From the NCBI RefSeq assembly GCF_002873455.1, contig NZ_MCUN01000054.1:186001-250000 (forward strand): 64,000 bases of DNA, read 5' to 3'. Numbering within the stretch: the first letter of the stretch is position 1; every line of letters begins with the position of its first letter. Positions 37,627 to 45,194 of the stretch are shown piece by piece. This DNA comes from Vibrio splendidus (GTDB taxonomy: Bacteria; Pseudomonadota; Gammaproteobacteria; Enterobacterales; Vibrionaceae). Both the position numbers and the translations under genes were made by a program. The notes under the pieces are model-generated. The model was not told the DNA's origin, did no database searches, and saw nothing but the letters and a program-made list of their open reading frames with translations.

Positions 37627-38391
37627 GTGGATTTAGCAACCCTAATAGGTTTGATTGGTGGATTTGCCTTTGTAATCATGGCAATGATCCTAGGTGGAAG
37701 CCTCGGGATGTTCTATGACACGACATCCATTTTGATCGTGGTGGGTGGTTCAACGTTTGTTGTTCTAATGAAGTTCACCATGGGGCAGTTCTTTGGTGCG
37801 ACCAAAATTGCCGGCAAAGCATTTATGTTTAAAGCCGATGAGCCTGAAGATCTTATCGCTAAAGTTGTAGAGATGGCGGATGCAGCACGTAAAGGTGGCT
37901 TCTTGGCACTTGAAGAGATGGAAATCAGCAACAGTTTCATGCAAAAGGGCATCGACCTATTGGTCGATGGCCATGATGGTGATGTGGTGCGTGCTGCACT
38001 ACAAAAAGACATCGCATTAACCACAGAGCGTCACGAGCAGGGCGCGAAAGTGTTCTCTGCATTTGGTGATGTAGCGCCCGCAATGGGTATGATTGGTACC
38101 TTGGTTGGTTTGGTTGCCATGCTTTCTAACATGGATGATCCAAAAGCGATCGGCCCTGCGATGGCGGTAGCACTTTTAACGACCCTGTACGGTGCAATTC
38201 TTTCGAATATGGTGTTCTTCCCAATTGCGGACAAGCTTGCGCTGCGTCGCGACCAAGAAACACTAAACCGTCGTTTGGTTATGGATGGTGTATTAGCGAT
38301 TCAAGATGGCCAGAACCCACGAGTTATCGATGGTTATCTCAAGAGCTACCTCAATGAAGGTAAGCGCACGATTGATGGTGAACCCGCGTAA
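37627..38391 (+). CDS. pomA: Flagellar stator protein PomA
   Basis: 254 aa, MotA/PomA family, four transmembrane segments. With PomB it forms the sodium-driven stator of the polar flagellum. GGFAFVIMAMILGGS begins the first helix, and the cytoplasmic loop has the charged residues that contact FliG (in the RKGGFLALEEME to ALQKDIALTTERHEQG region). AFGDVAPAMGMIGTLVGLVAML is the third-helix signature. The start is GTG with GAGGAG upstream. Co-transcribed with pomB from the sigma-28 promoter. Confidence 0.97.
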   Translation: MDLATLIGLIGGFAFVIMAMILGGSLGMFYDTTSILIVVGGSTFVVLMKFTMGQFFGATKIAGKAFMFKADEPEDLIAKVVEMADAARKGGFLALEEMEISNSFMQKGIDLLVDGHDGDVVRAALQKDIALTTERHEQGAKVFSAFGDVAPAMGMIGTLVGLVAMLSNMDDPKAIGPAMAVALLTTLYGAILSNMVFFPIADKLALRRDQETLNRRLVMDGVLAIQDGQNPRVIDGYLKSYLNEGKRTIDGEPA

Positions 38392-38403
38392 GAGGATTTG
38401 AAT

Positions 38404-39351
38404 ATGGATGAAGAAAATCCATGTAAATGTCCTCCTCCGGGGTTACCTCAATGGATGGGGACATTTGCTGACTTGATGTCACTGCTGATGTGTTTCTTCG
38501 TACTACTGCTCTCATTTTCTGAGATGGATGTACTGAAGTTCAAGCAGATCGCAGGATCGATGAAATTTGCGTTTGGTGTACAAAACCGTTTGGAAGTGAA
38601 AGATATTCCTAAAGGTACCAGTATCATTGCGCAAGAGTTTCGCCCTGGTCGCCCAGAGCCGACTCCGATTGATGTGATCATGCAGCAGACCATTGATATT
38701 ACGCAGCAAACGCTTGAGTTTCATGAAGGCGAATCTGAGCGTGCTGGCGGCACAATGCGTGACCAAGGCAAGATGACGGGGGGCAAGTCGCCAGAGGTTT
38801 CAACTCACGACAATCAAAACTCTGAGTCAGACCAACAGCAACAGCAAGCCGAAGCTCAATCGCAAGAGATGGAAACCTTGATGGAAAGCATCAAGAAAGC
38901 ACTTGAGCGAGAGATCGATCAAGGTGCGATTGAGGTGGAAAACCTTGGCCAGCAGATTGTGATTCGAATTCGCGAGAAGGGTGCATTCCCATCGGGTTCT
39001 GCTTTCCTACAACCTAAGTTCCGACCATTGGTGAGACAGGTTGCTGAGCTTGTTAAAGATGTGCCTGGTATTGTTCGAATCTCAGGACACACCGATAACC
39101 AACGACTTGATTCAGAGCTTTATCGTTCTAATTGGGACTTATCATCGCAGCGTGCAGTGTCTGTGGCTCAAGAGATGGAAAAGGTACGCGGTTTCTCTCA
39201 TCAACGCTTGAGAGTGCGCGGTATGGCCGACACAGAGCCGGTAGAACCTAATGATACTGAGTGGCAACGCAGCCTCAACCGCCGTGTAGAAATCAGTATT
39301 ATGCAAGGTGAGCCGTTATACAGCGAAGAAGTTCCAGTGGCTACTCAATAA
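38404..39351 (+). CDS. pomB: Flagellar stator protein PomB
   Basis: 315 aa. One N-terminal transmembrane helix with the sodium-binding aspartate in MGTFADLMSLLMCFF (Asp at about residue 23), a plug/linker region rich in Gln (QQQQQ) near residue 145, and a C-terminal OmpA-like peptidoglycan-binding domain (ISGHTDNQRLDSELYRSN; LRVRGMADTEP). The frame opens at a TTG two codons earlier; the ATG at 38404 (MDEENP) matches known PomB. RBS AGAGGA. Confidence 0.97.
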   Translation: MDEENPCKCPPPGLPQWMGTFADLMSLLMCFFVLLLSFSEMDVLKFKQIAGSMKFAFGVQNRLEVKDIPKGTSIIAQEFRPGRPEPTPIDVIMQQTIDITQQTLEFHEGESERAGGTMRDQGKMTGGKSPEVSTHDNQNSESDQQQQQAEAQSQEMETLMESIKKALEREIDQGAIEVENLGQQIVIRIREKGAFPSGSAFLQPKFRPLVRQVAELVKDVPGIVRISGHTDNQRLDSELYRSNWDLSSQRAVSVAQEMEKVRGFSHQRLRVRGMADTEPVEPNDTEWQRSLNRRVEISIMQGEPLYSEEVPVATQ

Positions 39352-39374
39352 TATCGAGTGCTCACATGACTTAG

Positions 39375-39409
39375 AAAGCCTAACCTTATGATGAGGTTGG
39401 GCTTTTTAT
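39375..39409 (+). terminator. Terminator after pomB
   Basis: AAAGCCTAACCT (39375-39386) pairs with 39394-39405 including G-T pairs, followed by TTTTT. Confidence 0.85.
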
Positions 39410-39511
39410 TTTCTGGTCTTCAATGATGCTCTCAGCGGTATTTATGTCGTTTTGAAACCTGCTACTTTTAATAACAGGCCGTTTAATTATCGGGTTCAAG
39501 CAAGCACTCTT

Positions 39512-39539
39512 TTCCTTGCTTCACTTTCTCATGTATAAT
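39512..39539 (+). promoter_or_regulatory. Probable sigma-70 promoter of thiI
   Basis: TATAAT (39534-39539), with an extended-type TG two bases upstream, and TTCCTT (39512-39517) at 16-bp spacing. It lies 115 bp before thiI. The rest of the 302-bp pomB-thiI spacer holds only the pomB terminator. Confidence 0.6.
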
Positions 39540-39653
39540 TCGCGCCCTTAGATTTAATATTGATCTATTATTGCTTCAATAACTATGTGAAATGACCTTT
39601 TACGTGGTGATGAACCTACTAAAATTTGTGAACCTTATTGGCGTGAAAGTACT

Positions 39654-41102
39654 ATGAAATTTATTGTTAAGCCTCATCCGGAAATTTTTATTAAAAGTGA
39701 ATCGGTGCGTAAGCGCTTCACAAAGATTCTAGAACGTAATATTCGTACTATTCTTCAGCGTCGTACTGAGTCTGTGGCTGTCTTCAACCGTCGTGACTAC
39801 ATCGAAGTGACATCTGAGAGCGACAAGTACTTTAAAGAAACACTCGAAGTATTGACGCAAACTCCGGGTATTCATCACTCTCTTGAGGTTCAGCAATCAG
39901 AATTTAAAGACCTGCACAATATTTACGAGCAAGTTCTTGAACGAAGCGGTGCTCTTATTGAAGGCAAAACTTTCTCTGTGCGAGCTAAGCGTCGTGGTAA
40001 ACATGACTTTACTTCTATCGAGCTAGAACGCTACGTAGGTGGTGGTTTAAACCAAGCGGTTGAATCAGCAAAAGTAAAACTGAAAAATCCAGATATTACC
40101 GTTAAAGTTGAAGTCGAGAACGAAAAGCTAAACCAAGTTATTGAACGTCATAAAGGCCTAGGCGGATTCCCTCTAGGTACTCAAGAAGATCTGCTTAGCT
40201 TGATCTCTGGCGGTTTCGATTCTGGCGTTTCAAGCTACTTACACATCAAACGTGGTTCTAAAGTGCATTACTGCTTCTTTAACCTAGGTGGCCCTGCGCA
40301 CGAAATTGGTGTTAAGCAAGTTTCTCACTATCTATGGGATAAATACGGCTCATCGGCAAAGGTGAAGTTCATCTCTATCGATTTTGAACCGGTAGTCGCA
40401 GAGATCCTTGAGAACGTTGAAGATGGCCAAATGGGCGTGGTTCTTAAGCGCATGTTCATGCGCGCTGGTGGTATGGTTGCAGAACGTTTGGGTATTGAAG
40501 CGCTAGTAACCGGTGAAGCATTAGGTCAGGTTTCTAGCCAAACGCTAACTAACCTTCGCCATATTGATAACGTGACCGATACTTTGATCCTTCGTCCGCT
40601 TATCAACTGGGACAAAGAAGACATCATCGACTTGTCTCGTAAGATTGGCACCGAAGACTTCGCGAAAGTAATGCCTGAGTACTGCGGTGTTATTTCTAAG
40701 AAGCCAACAGTGAAAGCGAAGAAAGGCAAACTAGAAGCAGAAGAAGCTAAGTTTAACTTTGAAGTGCTGGAGCAAGTGATCGAGAACGCTCGAGTTATGG
40801 ATATCCGTGACATAGAGAAAGAGAGCCAAGAGCAAGCGCCGGAAGTTGAACAAGTTCAAGCTGTTGCTGAGCACGCTATCGTTCTTGATATCCGTAGCCC
40901 AGACGAAGAAGACGAAAGCCCACTAGAGATCGATGGTGTTGAAATTAAACACATCCCGTTCTTCAAGCTTTCGACTCAATTTGGCGACCTAGACCAATCG
41001 AAAGAGTACTTGTTGTACTGTGACCGTGGCGTAATGAGCCGTCTACAGGCGCTTTATCTAAAAGAGCAAGGCTTCCATAACGTGAAGGTTTACCGCCCAT
41101 AG
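39654..41102 (+). CDS. thiI: tRNA 4-thiouridine synthase/thiamine sulfur transferase ThiI
   Basis: 482 aa, the long form with a rhodanese domain. It makes 4-thiouridine at tRNA position 8 and passes sulfur for the thiamine thiazole. A ferredoxin-like/THUMP region covers residues about 1-165, the PP-loop SGGFDSGVSSYLH is near residue 182, and the rhodanese domain (about 390-482) has the catalytic cysteine in YCDRGVMSRLQALYL (about residues 456-470). thiL in this window acts in the same vitamin pathway. Confidence 0.97.
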   Translation: MKFIVKPHPEIFIKSESVRKRFTKILERNIRTILQRRTESVAVFNRRDYIEVTSESDKYFKETLEVLTQTPGIHHSLEVQQSEFKDLHNIYEQVLERSGALIEGKTFSVRAKRRGKHDFTSIELERYVGGGLNQAVESAKVKLKNPDITVKVEVENEKLNQVIERHKGLGGFPLGTQEDLLSLISGGFDSGVSSYLHIKRGSKVHYCFFNLGGPAHEIGVKQVSHYLWDKYGSSAKVKFISIDFEPVVAEILENVEDGQMGVVLKRMFMRAGGMVAERLGIEALVTGEALGQVSSQTLTNLRHIDNVTDTLILRPLINWDKEDIIDLSRKIGTEDFAKVMPEYCGVISKKPTVKAKKGKLEAEEAKFNFEVLEQVIENARVMDIRDIEKESQEQAPEVEQVQAVAEHAIVLDIRSPDEEDESPLEIDGVEIKHIPFFKLSTQFGDLDQSKEYLLYCDRGVMSRLQALYLKEQGFHNVKVYRP

Positions 41103-41128
41103 TGGTATAGAGTAGCCGAATATTTTGT

Positions 41129-41161
41129 AAAGCCGTTTACTGAAAAGTAAGCGGCTTTTTT
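41129..41161 (+). terminator. Terminator after thiI
   Basis: AAAGCCG-TTACT (41129-41141) pairs with AGTAA-CGGCTTT (41146-41157), GAAA loop, T-run. Confidence 0.9.
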
Positions 41162-41237
41162 ATTTTCTATTGTGAATGTTTTACAGTAATCAATAAGAGG
41201 CACTGTTTGGTGCATTATCATCCTGCTCTGTTTTGTA

Positions 41238-41284
41238 ATTATGAGATTATGAGATTATGAGATTATGAGATTATGAGATTATGA
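41238..41284. repeat. 8-bp tandem repeat (ATTATGAG)n
   Basis: Five perfect copies of ATTATGAG and a sixth with one change (ATTATGAT) lie in tandem in the thiI-gcvB spacer. No ORF crosses it. Likely length-variable by slippage. Confidence 0.92.
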
Positions 41285-41501
41285 TATGGAAATGATAAGG
41301 TCTAAGTTGGCTTGTGGATAGCCGAAGAAGTGTGAGTATCTTGAAGAACTCTGTTACTTTTTAGTGCTACTCAATGGTTCTATTTGTATGTGTTCAGTTG
41401 ATTATTTGAGTGGGTGTCTAATTCTGTGATTAACGATGAAAAATAATAAAGATTAATTAGCACAGCTATTGATAAACTTATTGTTATTTTTCTTTGCACA
41501 T

Positions 41502-41750
41502 AAAAAAACACCGCCCATAAGGCGGTGTAAACAAATTTGACAGACAGGTCAAAATAAATACAGGAAGTACATGCCTCGTTCCAGTGTAGAACTGCAACAA
41601 AACATTTGGTAGAACTCTACCCAACTCGAAAAGAACGAGTTTGCAAACACAACATCGCAGGAGCTAAACCAATTGATTCTAGAGAGAATCAAGCCGTTCA
41701 GGCTAGCTGCTGCGGGATGAAATATAGAATTTCTCTGGCCGCTAGGCAAT
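41502..41750 (-). ncRNA. gcvB: GcvB small RNA
   Basis: It is divergent from gcvA, the same arrangement as in E. coli. The minus strand has -10 TATAAT (complement of 41757-41762), so transcription should start near 41750. It contains the GcvB seed GTTGTGTTTGCAA (complement of 41641-41653), and the downstream words ACTTCCTGTA (complement of 41559-41568) and CTGTCTGTC (complement of 41539-41547), both present in E. coli GcvB. It ends with a perfect ACACCGCC hairpin (41508-41528) and a T-run. About 249 nt. GcvB represses many amino acid and peptide uptake mRNAs with Hfq. A 66-codon frame inside it is a shadow. Confidence 0.92.
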
Positions 41751-41805
41751 GGACAAATTATAATGTTTCAGATAAAAAAAACTAATGCTTATTTAGAGAG
41801 TACCT

Positions 41806-42714
41806 ATGTCTCGTCGATTACCCCCATTAAACTCACTAAGAGTGTTTGAAGCCGCTGCTCGACACTTGAGTTTTACGCGCGCTGCAGAAGAGCTGTTTGT
41901 TACTCAAGCTGCAGTGAGTCATCAGATTAAAGCGCTTGAAGAATTCTTGTCTTTGAAGCTGTTTCGTCGAAGAAACCGCTCCTTGCTACTGACTGAAGAA
42001 GGTCAAAGCTACTTCTTAGACATCAAAGATATTTTCACATCACTGGCAGAAGCGACAGATAAAGTGCTTGAGCGAAGTGAGAAGGGCGCATTGACCATCA
42101 GCTTACCGCCAAGCTTTGCCATTCAATGGTTAGTGCCAAGGCTTGCAGACTTTAATCAGCAAGAACCTGATATCGACGTACGAATCAAAGCTGTTGATAT
42201 GGATGAAGGCTCGCTGACCGATGACGTAGACGTTGCTATTTATTATGGTCGAGGCAATTGGTCGGGGCTTAGAGCCGATAAGCTTTATCAAGAATACTTG
42301 ATTCCTCTTTGCTCACCTTCAGTGCTGCTTGGTACAAAACCATTAGAATCTCTAAGAGATTTAGCATGCCATACGTTATTGCATGATACTTCTCGAAAGG
42401 ATTGGAAACAATTCGCCAAGCAAAATGGCATCGATGGGGTAAACGTCAATCACGGTCCCATCTTTAGCCATTCAACCATGGTGTTGCAGGCGGCAGCTCA
42501 CGGCCAAGGCATTGCTCTGGGGAACAACGTGTTGGCGCAACCTGAAATCGAAGCGGGTCGTTTGATTGCGCCTTTCGACGAAGTGTTGGTGAGCAAGAAT
42601 GCCTTCTATGTGGTTTGTCATGAGAAACAGGCTGACATGGGGCGTATCGCCACCTTCCGAGACTGGATGCTGGCTAAGGCGCAAAGTGAACAAGAGGATT
42701 TACTCGATGAATAA
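41806..42714 (+). CDS. gcvA: Glycine cleavage regulator GcvA (LysR family)
   Basis: 302 aa. The LysR helix-turn-helix is LSFTRAAEELFVTQAAVSHQ (about residues 20-39) and the rest is the PBP2-type effector domain. LFRRRNRSLLLTEEGQSYFL and ADDVDVAIFYGRG-like TDDVDVAIYYGRGNW match E. coli GcvA closely. GcvA activates or represses gcvTHP with glycine and purines and activates gcvB, encoded divergently here. Its last codons overlap the next gene by 8 bases. Confidence 0.95.
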   Translation: MSRRLPPLNSLRVFEAAARHLSFTRAAEELFVTQAAVSHQIKALEEFLSLKLFRRRNRSLLLTEEGQSYFLDIKDIFTSLAEATDKVLERSEKGALTISLPPSFAIQWLVPRLADFNQQEPDIDVRIKAVDMDEGSLTDDVDVAIYYGRGNWSGLRADKLYQEYLIPLCSPSVLLGTKPLESLRDLACHTLLHDTSRKDWKQFAKQNGIDGVNVNHGPIFSHSTMVLQAAAHGQGIALGNNVLAQPEIEAGRLIAPFDEVLVSKNAFYVVCHEKQADMGRIATFRDWMLAKAQSEQEDLLDE

Positions 42715-43330
42715 CGTCATCATTGATGGTGAAGACAATCCAATCACCTTTGTCTTTGCACATGGTGCTGGCGCAGGTATGGATCATGAATTCATGCAGT
42801 CGGTGGCAAAAGGGTTAGCCTTTAAAGGGATACGAGTGATTCGTTTTAATTTCCCTTACATGATTAAACGTGCTGAAGATGGCAAGCGTCGTCCACCTGA
42901 CAGAGCCCCTAAGCTGCTTGAAGCCTACCAAGTCATCATTGAGCAGTGCGATGCCGATAAGCTTGTGATTGGCGGCAAATCAATGGGAGGGCGCATGGCG
43001 AGCCATTTGTCTGAAGTTGATAAGGTGGCAGCAATGGCGTGTTTAGGCTTTCCTTTCCATCCTCCGGGCAAACCTGAGAAGTACAAAGGCGAGCACTTAG
43101 CTGAGTTACAAAAGCCATGTCTTATTCTGCAGGGTGAGCGCGATACCTTTGGTAAGCGTGAAGAGTTTGCTGATTTCGACCTGTCGGATTCTATTCGTGT
43201 TGAATTTATCCCAGACGGTGATCACAGCTTTAAGCCTCGTAAGAGCTCTGGTTACACAGAGCAGCAGAATATTGCCTTAACCGTTGAGAAGCTGTCGGCG
43301 TTTATCAAAGGGGTACTCGATGAGAAGTAA
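42707..43330 (+). CDS. Alpha/beta-hydrolase (Tex30/KANSL3-like)
   Basis: 207 aa. The alpha/beta-hydrolase fold is shown by FVFAHGAGAGMDHEFM (near residue 12), the nucleophile elbow GGKSMGGRMAS (about residues 85-95, Ser nucleophile), and the late LQGERDTFG and GDHSF (Asp and His). It belongs to the small Tex30/KANSL3-type group of dienelactone hydrolase-like enzymes; substrate unknown. The ATG lies inside the gcvA end (8-base overlap) and its stop overlaps the next gene, so it is part of one coupled message. Confidence 0.87.
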   Translation: MNNVIIDGEDNPITFVFAHGAGAGMDHEFMQSVAKGLAFKGIRVIRFNFPYMIKRAEDGKRRPPDRAPKLLEAYQVIIEQCDADKLVIGGKSMGGRMASHLSEVDKVAAMACLGFPFHPPGKPEKYKGEHLAELQKPCLILQGERDTFGKREEFADFDLSDSIRVEFIPDGDHSFKPRKSSGYTEQQNIALTVEKLSAFIKGVLDEK

Positions 43331-43718
43331 GTATTTACTCACGTTTGCAGGTATCTCTGGCGCAATTGCTGTGATGCTTGGTGCCTTCGCGGCTCACGGG
43401 TTGAAAGCTATTTTACCTGAGTATCTGCTAGGCGTGTTTGAGACGGGTGTTCAGTATCAGTTTATCCATACTTTGGCGATATTGGCGTGTGGCGCTCTGT
43501 TACAGATGAAACTTGGCGCTAAATCACAAAAATATTTTTTCATTGCGGCAATTTGCTTTATCATCGGCACCCTTTGTTTTAGTGGCAGCCTTTATGGGTT
43601 AGCACTGACAGGAATAAAATGGTTTGGCCCTATAACACCGTTTGGTGGTCTACTATTTATCATTGGTTGGGGAGTCTTCTCCTTCGCTGCTTTGAATATA
43701 AAAGAGGTAACTCAGTGA
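43320..43718 (+). CDS. ygdD: DUF423 membrane protein (YgdD-like)
   Basis: 132 aa, four predicted transmembrane segments. The N-terminal ISGAIAVMLGAFAAHGLK and FETGVQYQFIHTLAIL are the DUF423 signature; E. coli YgdD lies at the same place between gcvA and rlmM. No function is established. The ATG at 43320 overlaps the hydrolase stop by 11 bases, and the stop overlaps the rlmM start by four. Confidence 0.88.
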   Translation: MRSKYLLTFAGISGAIAVMLGAFAAHGLKAILPEYLLGVFETGVQYQFIHTLAILACGALLQMKLGAKSQKYFFIAAICFIIGTLCFSGSLYGLALTGIKWFGPITPFGGLLFIIGWGVFSFAALNIKEVTQ

Positions 43719-44806
43719 AACACGTACTACTTTATTGTCGCTCTGGTTTTGAAAAAGAATGTGCTGGCGAAATTCAAGACAAGGCAACACAACTGGAAGT
43801 GTTTGGTTTTCCTCGCTTAAAGAACAATACAGGCTTTGTATTGTTTGAATGTTATCAAGCAGGCGAAGCCGATAAATTGGTTAAAGAGATCGACTTCCAA
43901 TCGCTGATCTTTGCTCGTCAAATGATCGCGGTAGCAGCTGAAATTAAAGATCTGCCGACTGATGATCGTATCTCTCCAATTCTTGAGGCGCTTTCTGAGA
44001 AAGAAGGTTTCCCACGTTGTGGCGATATCCGTATTGAAACGCCAGACACCAATGAAGCGAAAGAGCTTTTGAAGTTCTGCCGTAAGTTTACCGTGCCAAT
44101 GCGTCAAGCTATGCGTGGTAAAGGTCTGATGACAGCGAAAGACAATGTTAAGAAGCCTGTGCTTCACTTATGTTTTATCGCTCCGGGTCATTGCTTGGTC
44201 GGTTACTCTTACCCAACCAACAACTCACAGTTCTTTATGGGCATTCCTCGTTTGAAGTTCCCATCAGATGCGCCAAGCCGTTCTACATTGAAGCTAGAAG
44301 AGGCGTTCCACGTATTCATCCCTCGTGATGAGTGGGATGAGCGTCTTGCTCCAGGTATGTGGGGCGTAGATTTAGGCGCGTGTCCAGGTGGTTGGACTTA
44401 CCAACTGGTTAAGCGTTCTATGTTCGTTCACTGTGTTGACAACGGCATGATGGCGGACAGCCTAATGGAAACGGGTCAAATCAAGCACCATATGGTAGAT
44501 GGCTTTAAATTTGAACCTGACCGTAAGAACGTGACTTGGATTATCTGTGATATGGTTGAGAAGCCAGCTCGTGTTGCTCACTTAATGGGTGAGTGGATCA
44601 TCAAAGGCTGGGCGAAAGAAGCATTGTTCAACCTTAAACTGCCAATGAAAGGCCGTTACGATGAAGTACTGCAGGATATCGAGAACCTAAAACAGTTCCT
44701 GATTGATAATAAAGTTAAATTCAAAATGCAGGCGAAGCACCTTTACCACGATCGCGAAGAGATCACGGTTCATATTCAGTCGCTTTCGAATATCTCACCG
44801 TACTAA
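43715..44806 (+). CDS. rlmM: 23S rRNA C2498 2'-O-ribose methyltransferase RlmM
   Basis: 363 aa (E. coli 366). An N-terminal THUMP-like region and a SAM-binding Rossmann domain, with GVDLGACPGGWTYQLVKR (about residues 218-235) as the SAM motif and catalytic Lys/Asp in the ITWIICDMVEKP-like VTWIICDMVEKP. The start is GTG at 43715 (GTGA overlap with the DUF423 stop), with AGAGG upstream, giving MKHVLLYCRSGFEKE, the family beginning. The longer frame from 43619 is not the protein. Confidence 0.96.
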   Translation: MKHVLLYCRSGFEKECAGEIQDKATQLEVFGFPRLKNNTGFVLFECYQAGEADKLVKEIDFQSLIFARQMIAVAAEIKDLPTDDRISPILEALSEKEGFPRCGDIRIETPDTNEAKELLKFCRKFTVPMRQAMRGKGLMTAKDNVKKPVLHLCFIAPGHCLVGYSYPTNNSQFFMGIPRLKFPSDAPSRSTLKLEEAFHVFIPRDEWDERLAPGMWGVDLGACPGGWTYQLVKRSMFVHCVDNGMMADSLMETGQIKHHMVDGFKFEPDRKNVTWIICDMVEKPARVAHLMGEWIIKGWAKEALFNLKLPMKGRYDEVLQDIENLKQFLIDNKVKFKMQAKHLYHDREEITVHIQSLSNISPY

Positions 44807-44834
44807 AATTTACGTTAGTGTGTCAGTGATAAAG

Positions 44835-44861
44835 AAAATGCTCCTTTAAGGGGCATTTTTT
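44835..44861 (+). terminator. Terminator after rlmM
   Basis: AAAATGC + TCCT (44835-44845) pairs with 44849-44859 including one G-T, TTA loop, T-run. Confidence 0.88.
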
Positions 44862-44953
44862 GTATCTGCAGTTTAGTTATGTGAACGGGGGCGTTTTTGA
44901 CCAACGGTTTGGTTACCTTCGCCGATTTGTAATTAATCTCTGCAATTTTAGCC

Positions 44954-45074
44954 TAAAAAAGCCGTAAGAGATCGAGACTTACGGCTACCTAATTCAAGGA
45001 TGATACGAAGAAGGGTTTATTTAATAATTCAGCGGCAAAACTAAGTAAGTTTTACAACAAGAACATCTTAGCCA
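44954..45074 (-). ncRNA. Candidate Fur-linked sRNA (minus strand)
   Basis: A hairpin (AGCCGTAAG at 44960-44968 with 44978-44986) is followed by TTTTTT on the minus strand only, so it looks like a terminator for leftward transcription, yet no gene is known on that strand. A weak sigma-70 promoter can be drawn (TTACTT, complement of 45105-45110, 18 bp, TAAAAT, complement of 45081-45086). The transcript would be about 121 nt, divergent from the Fur-box-controlled receptor. It does not carry the RyhB core. Function unknown; existence is inference. Confidence 0.45.
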
Positions 45075-45118
45075 AAAGTAATTTTATTAAAAGTAAGTGA
45101 ATGTAAGTAAAGAATGTA

Positions 45119-45137
45119 AATGATAAGAATTATCATT
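45119..45137. promoter_or_regulatory. Fur box upstream of TonB-dependent receptor
   Basis: AATGATAAGAATTATCATT contains the 7-1-7 Fur motif (TGATAAG-A-ATTATCA) with one mismatch. It lies about 60 bp before the receptor start, so iron-loaded Fur should repress the gene. Confidence 0.9.
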
Positions 45138-45194
45138 CAAAGTGTGTAATATTCACGATTCCTTACTTAATTCTATAAACTATAAAAACACAAT

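Noticed and set aside
41549..41749. 66-codon open frame on the minus strand
   Set aside because: It covers the gcvB sRNA and matches no protein family.
44954..45074. RyhB homolog
   Set aside because: The conserved RyhB core (around GCACGACATTGCTC) is missing.
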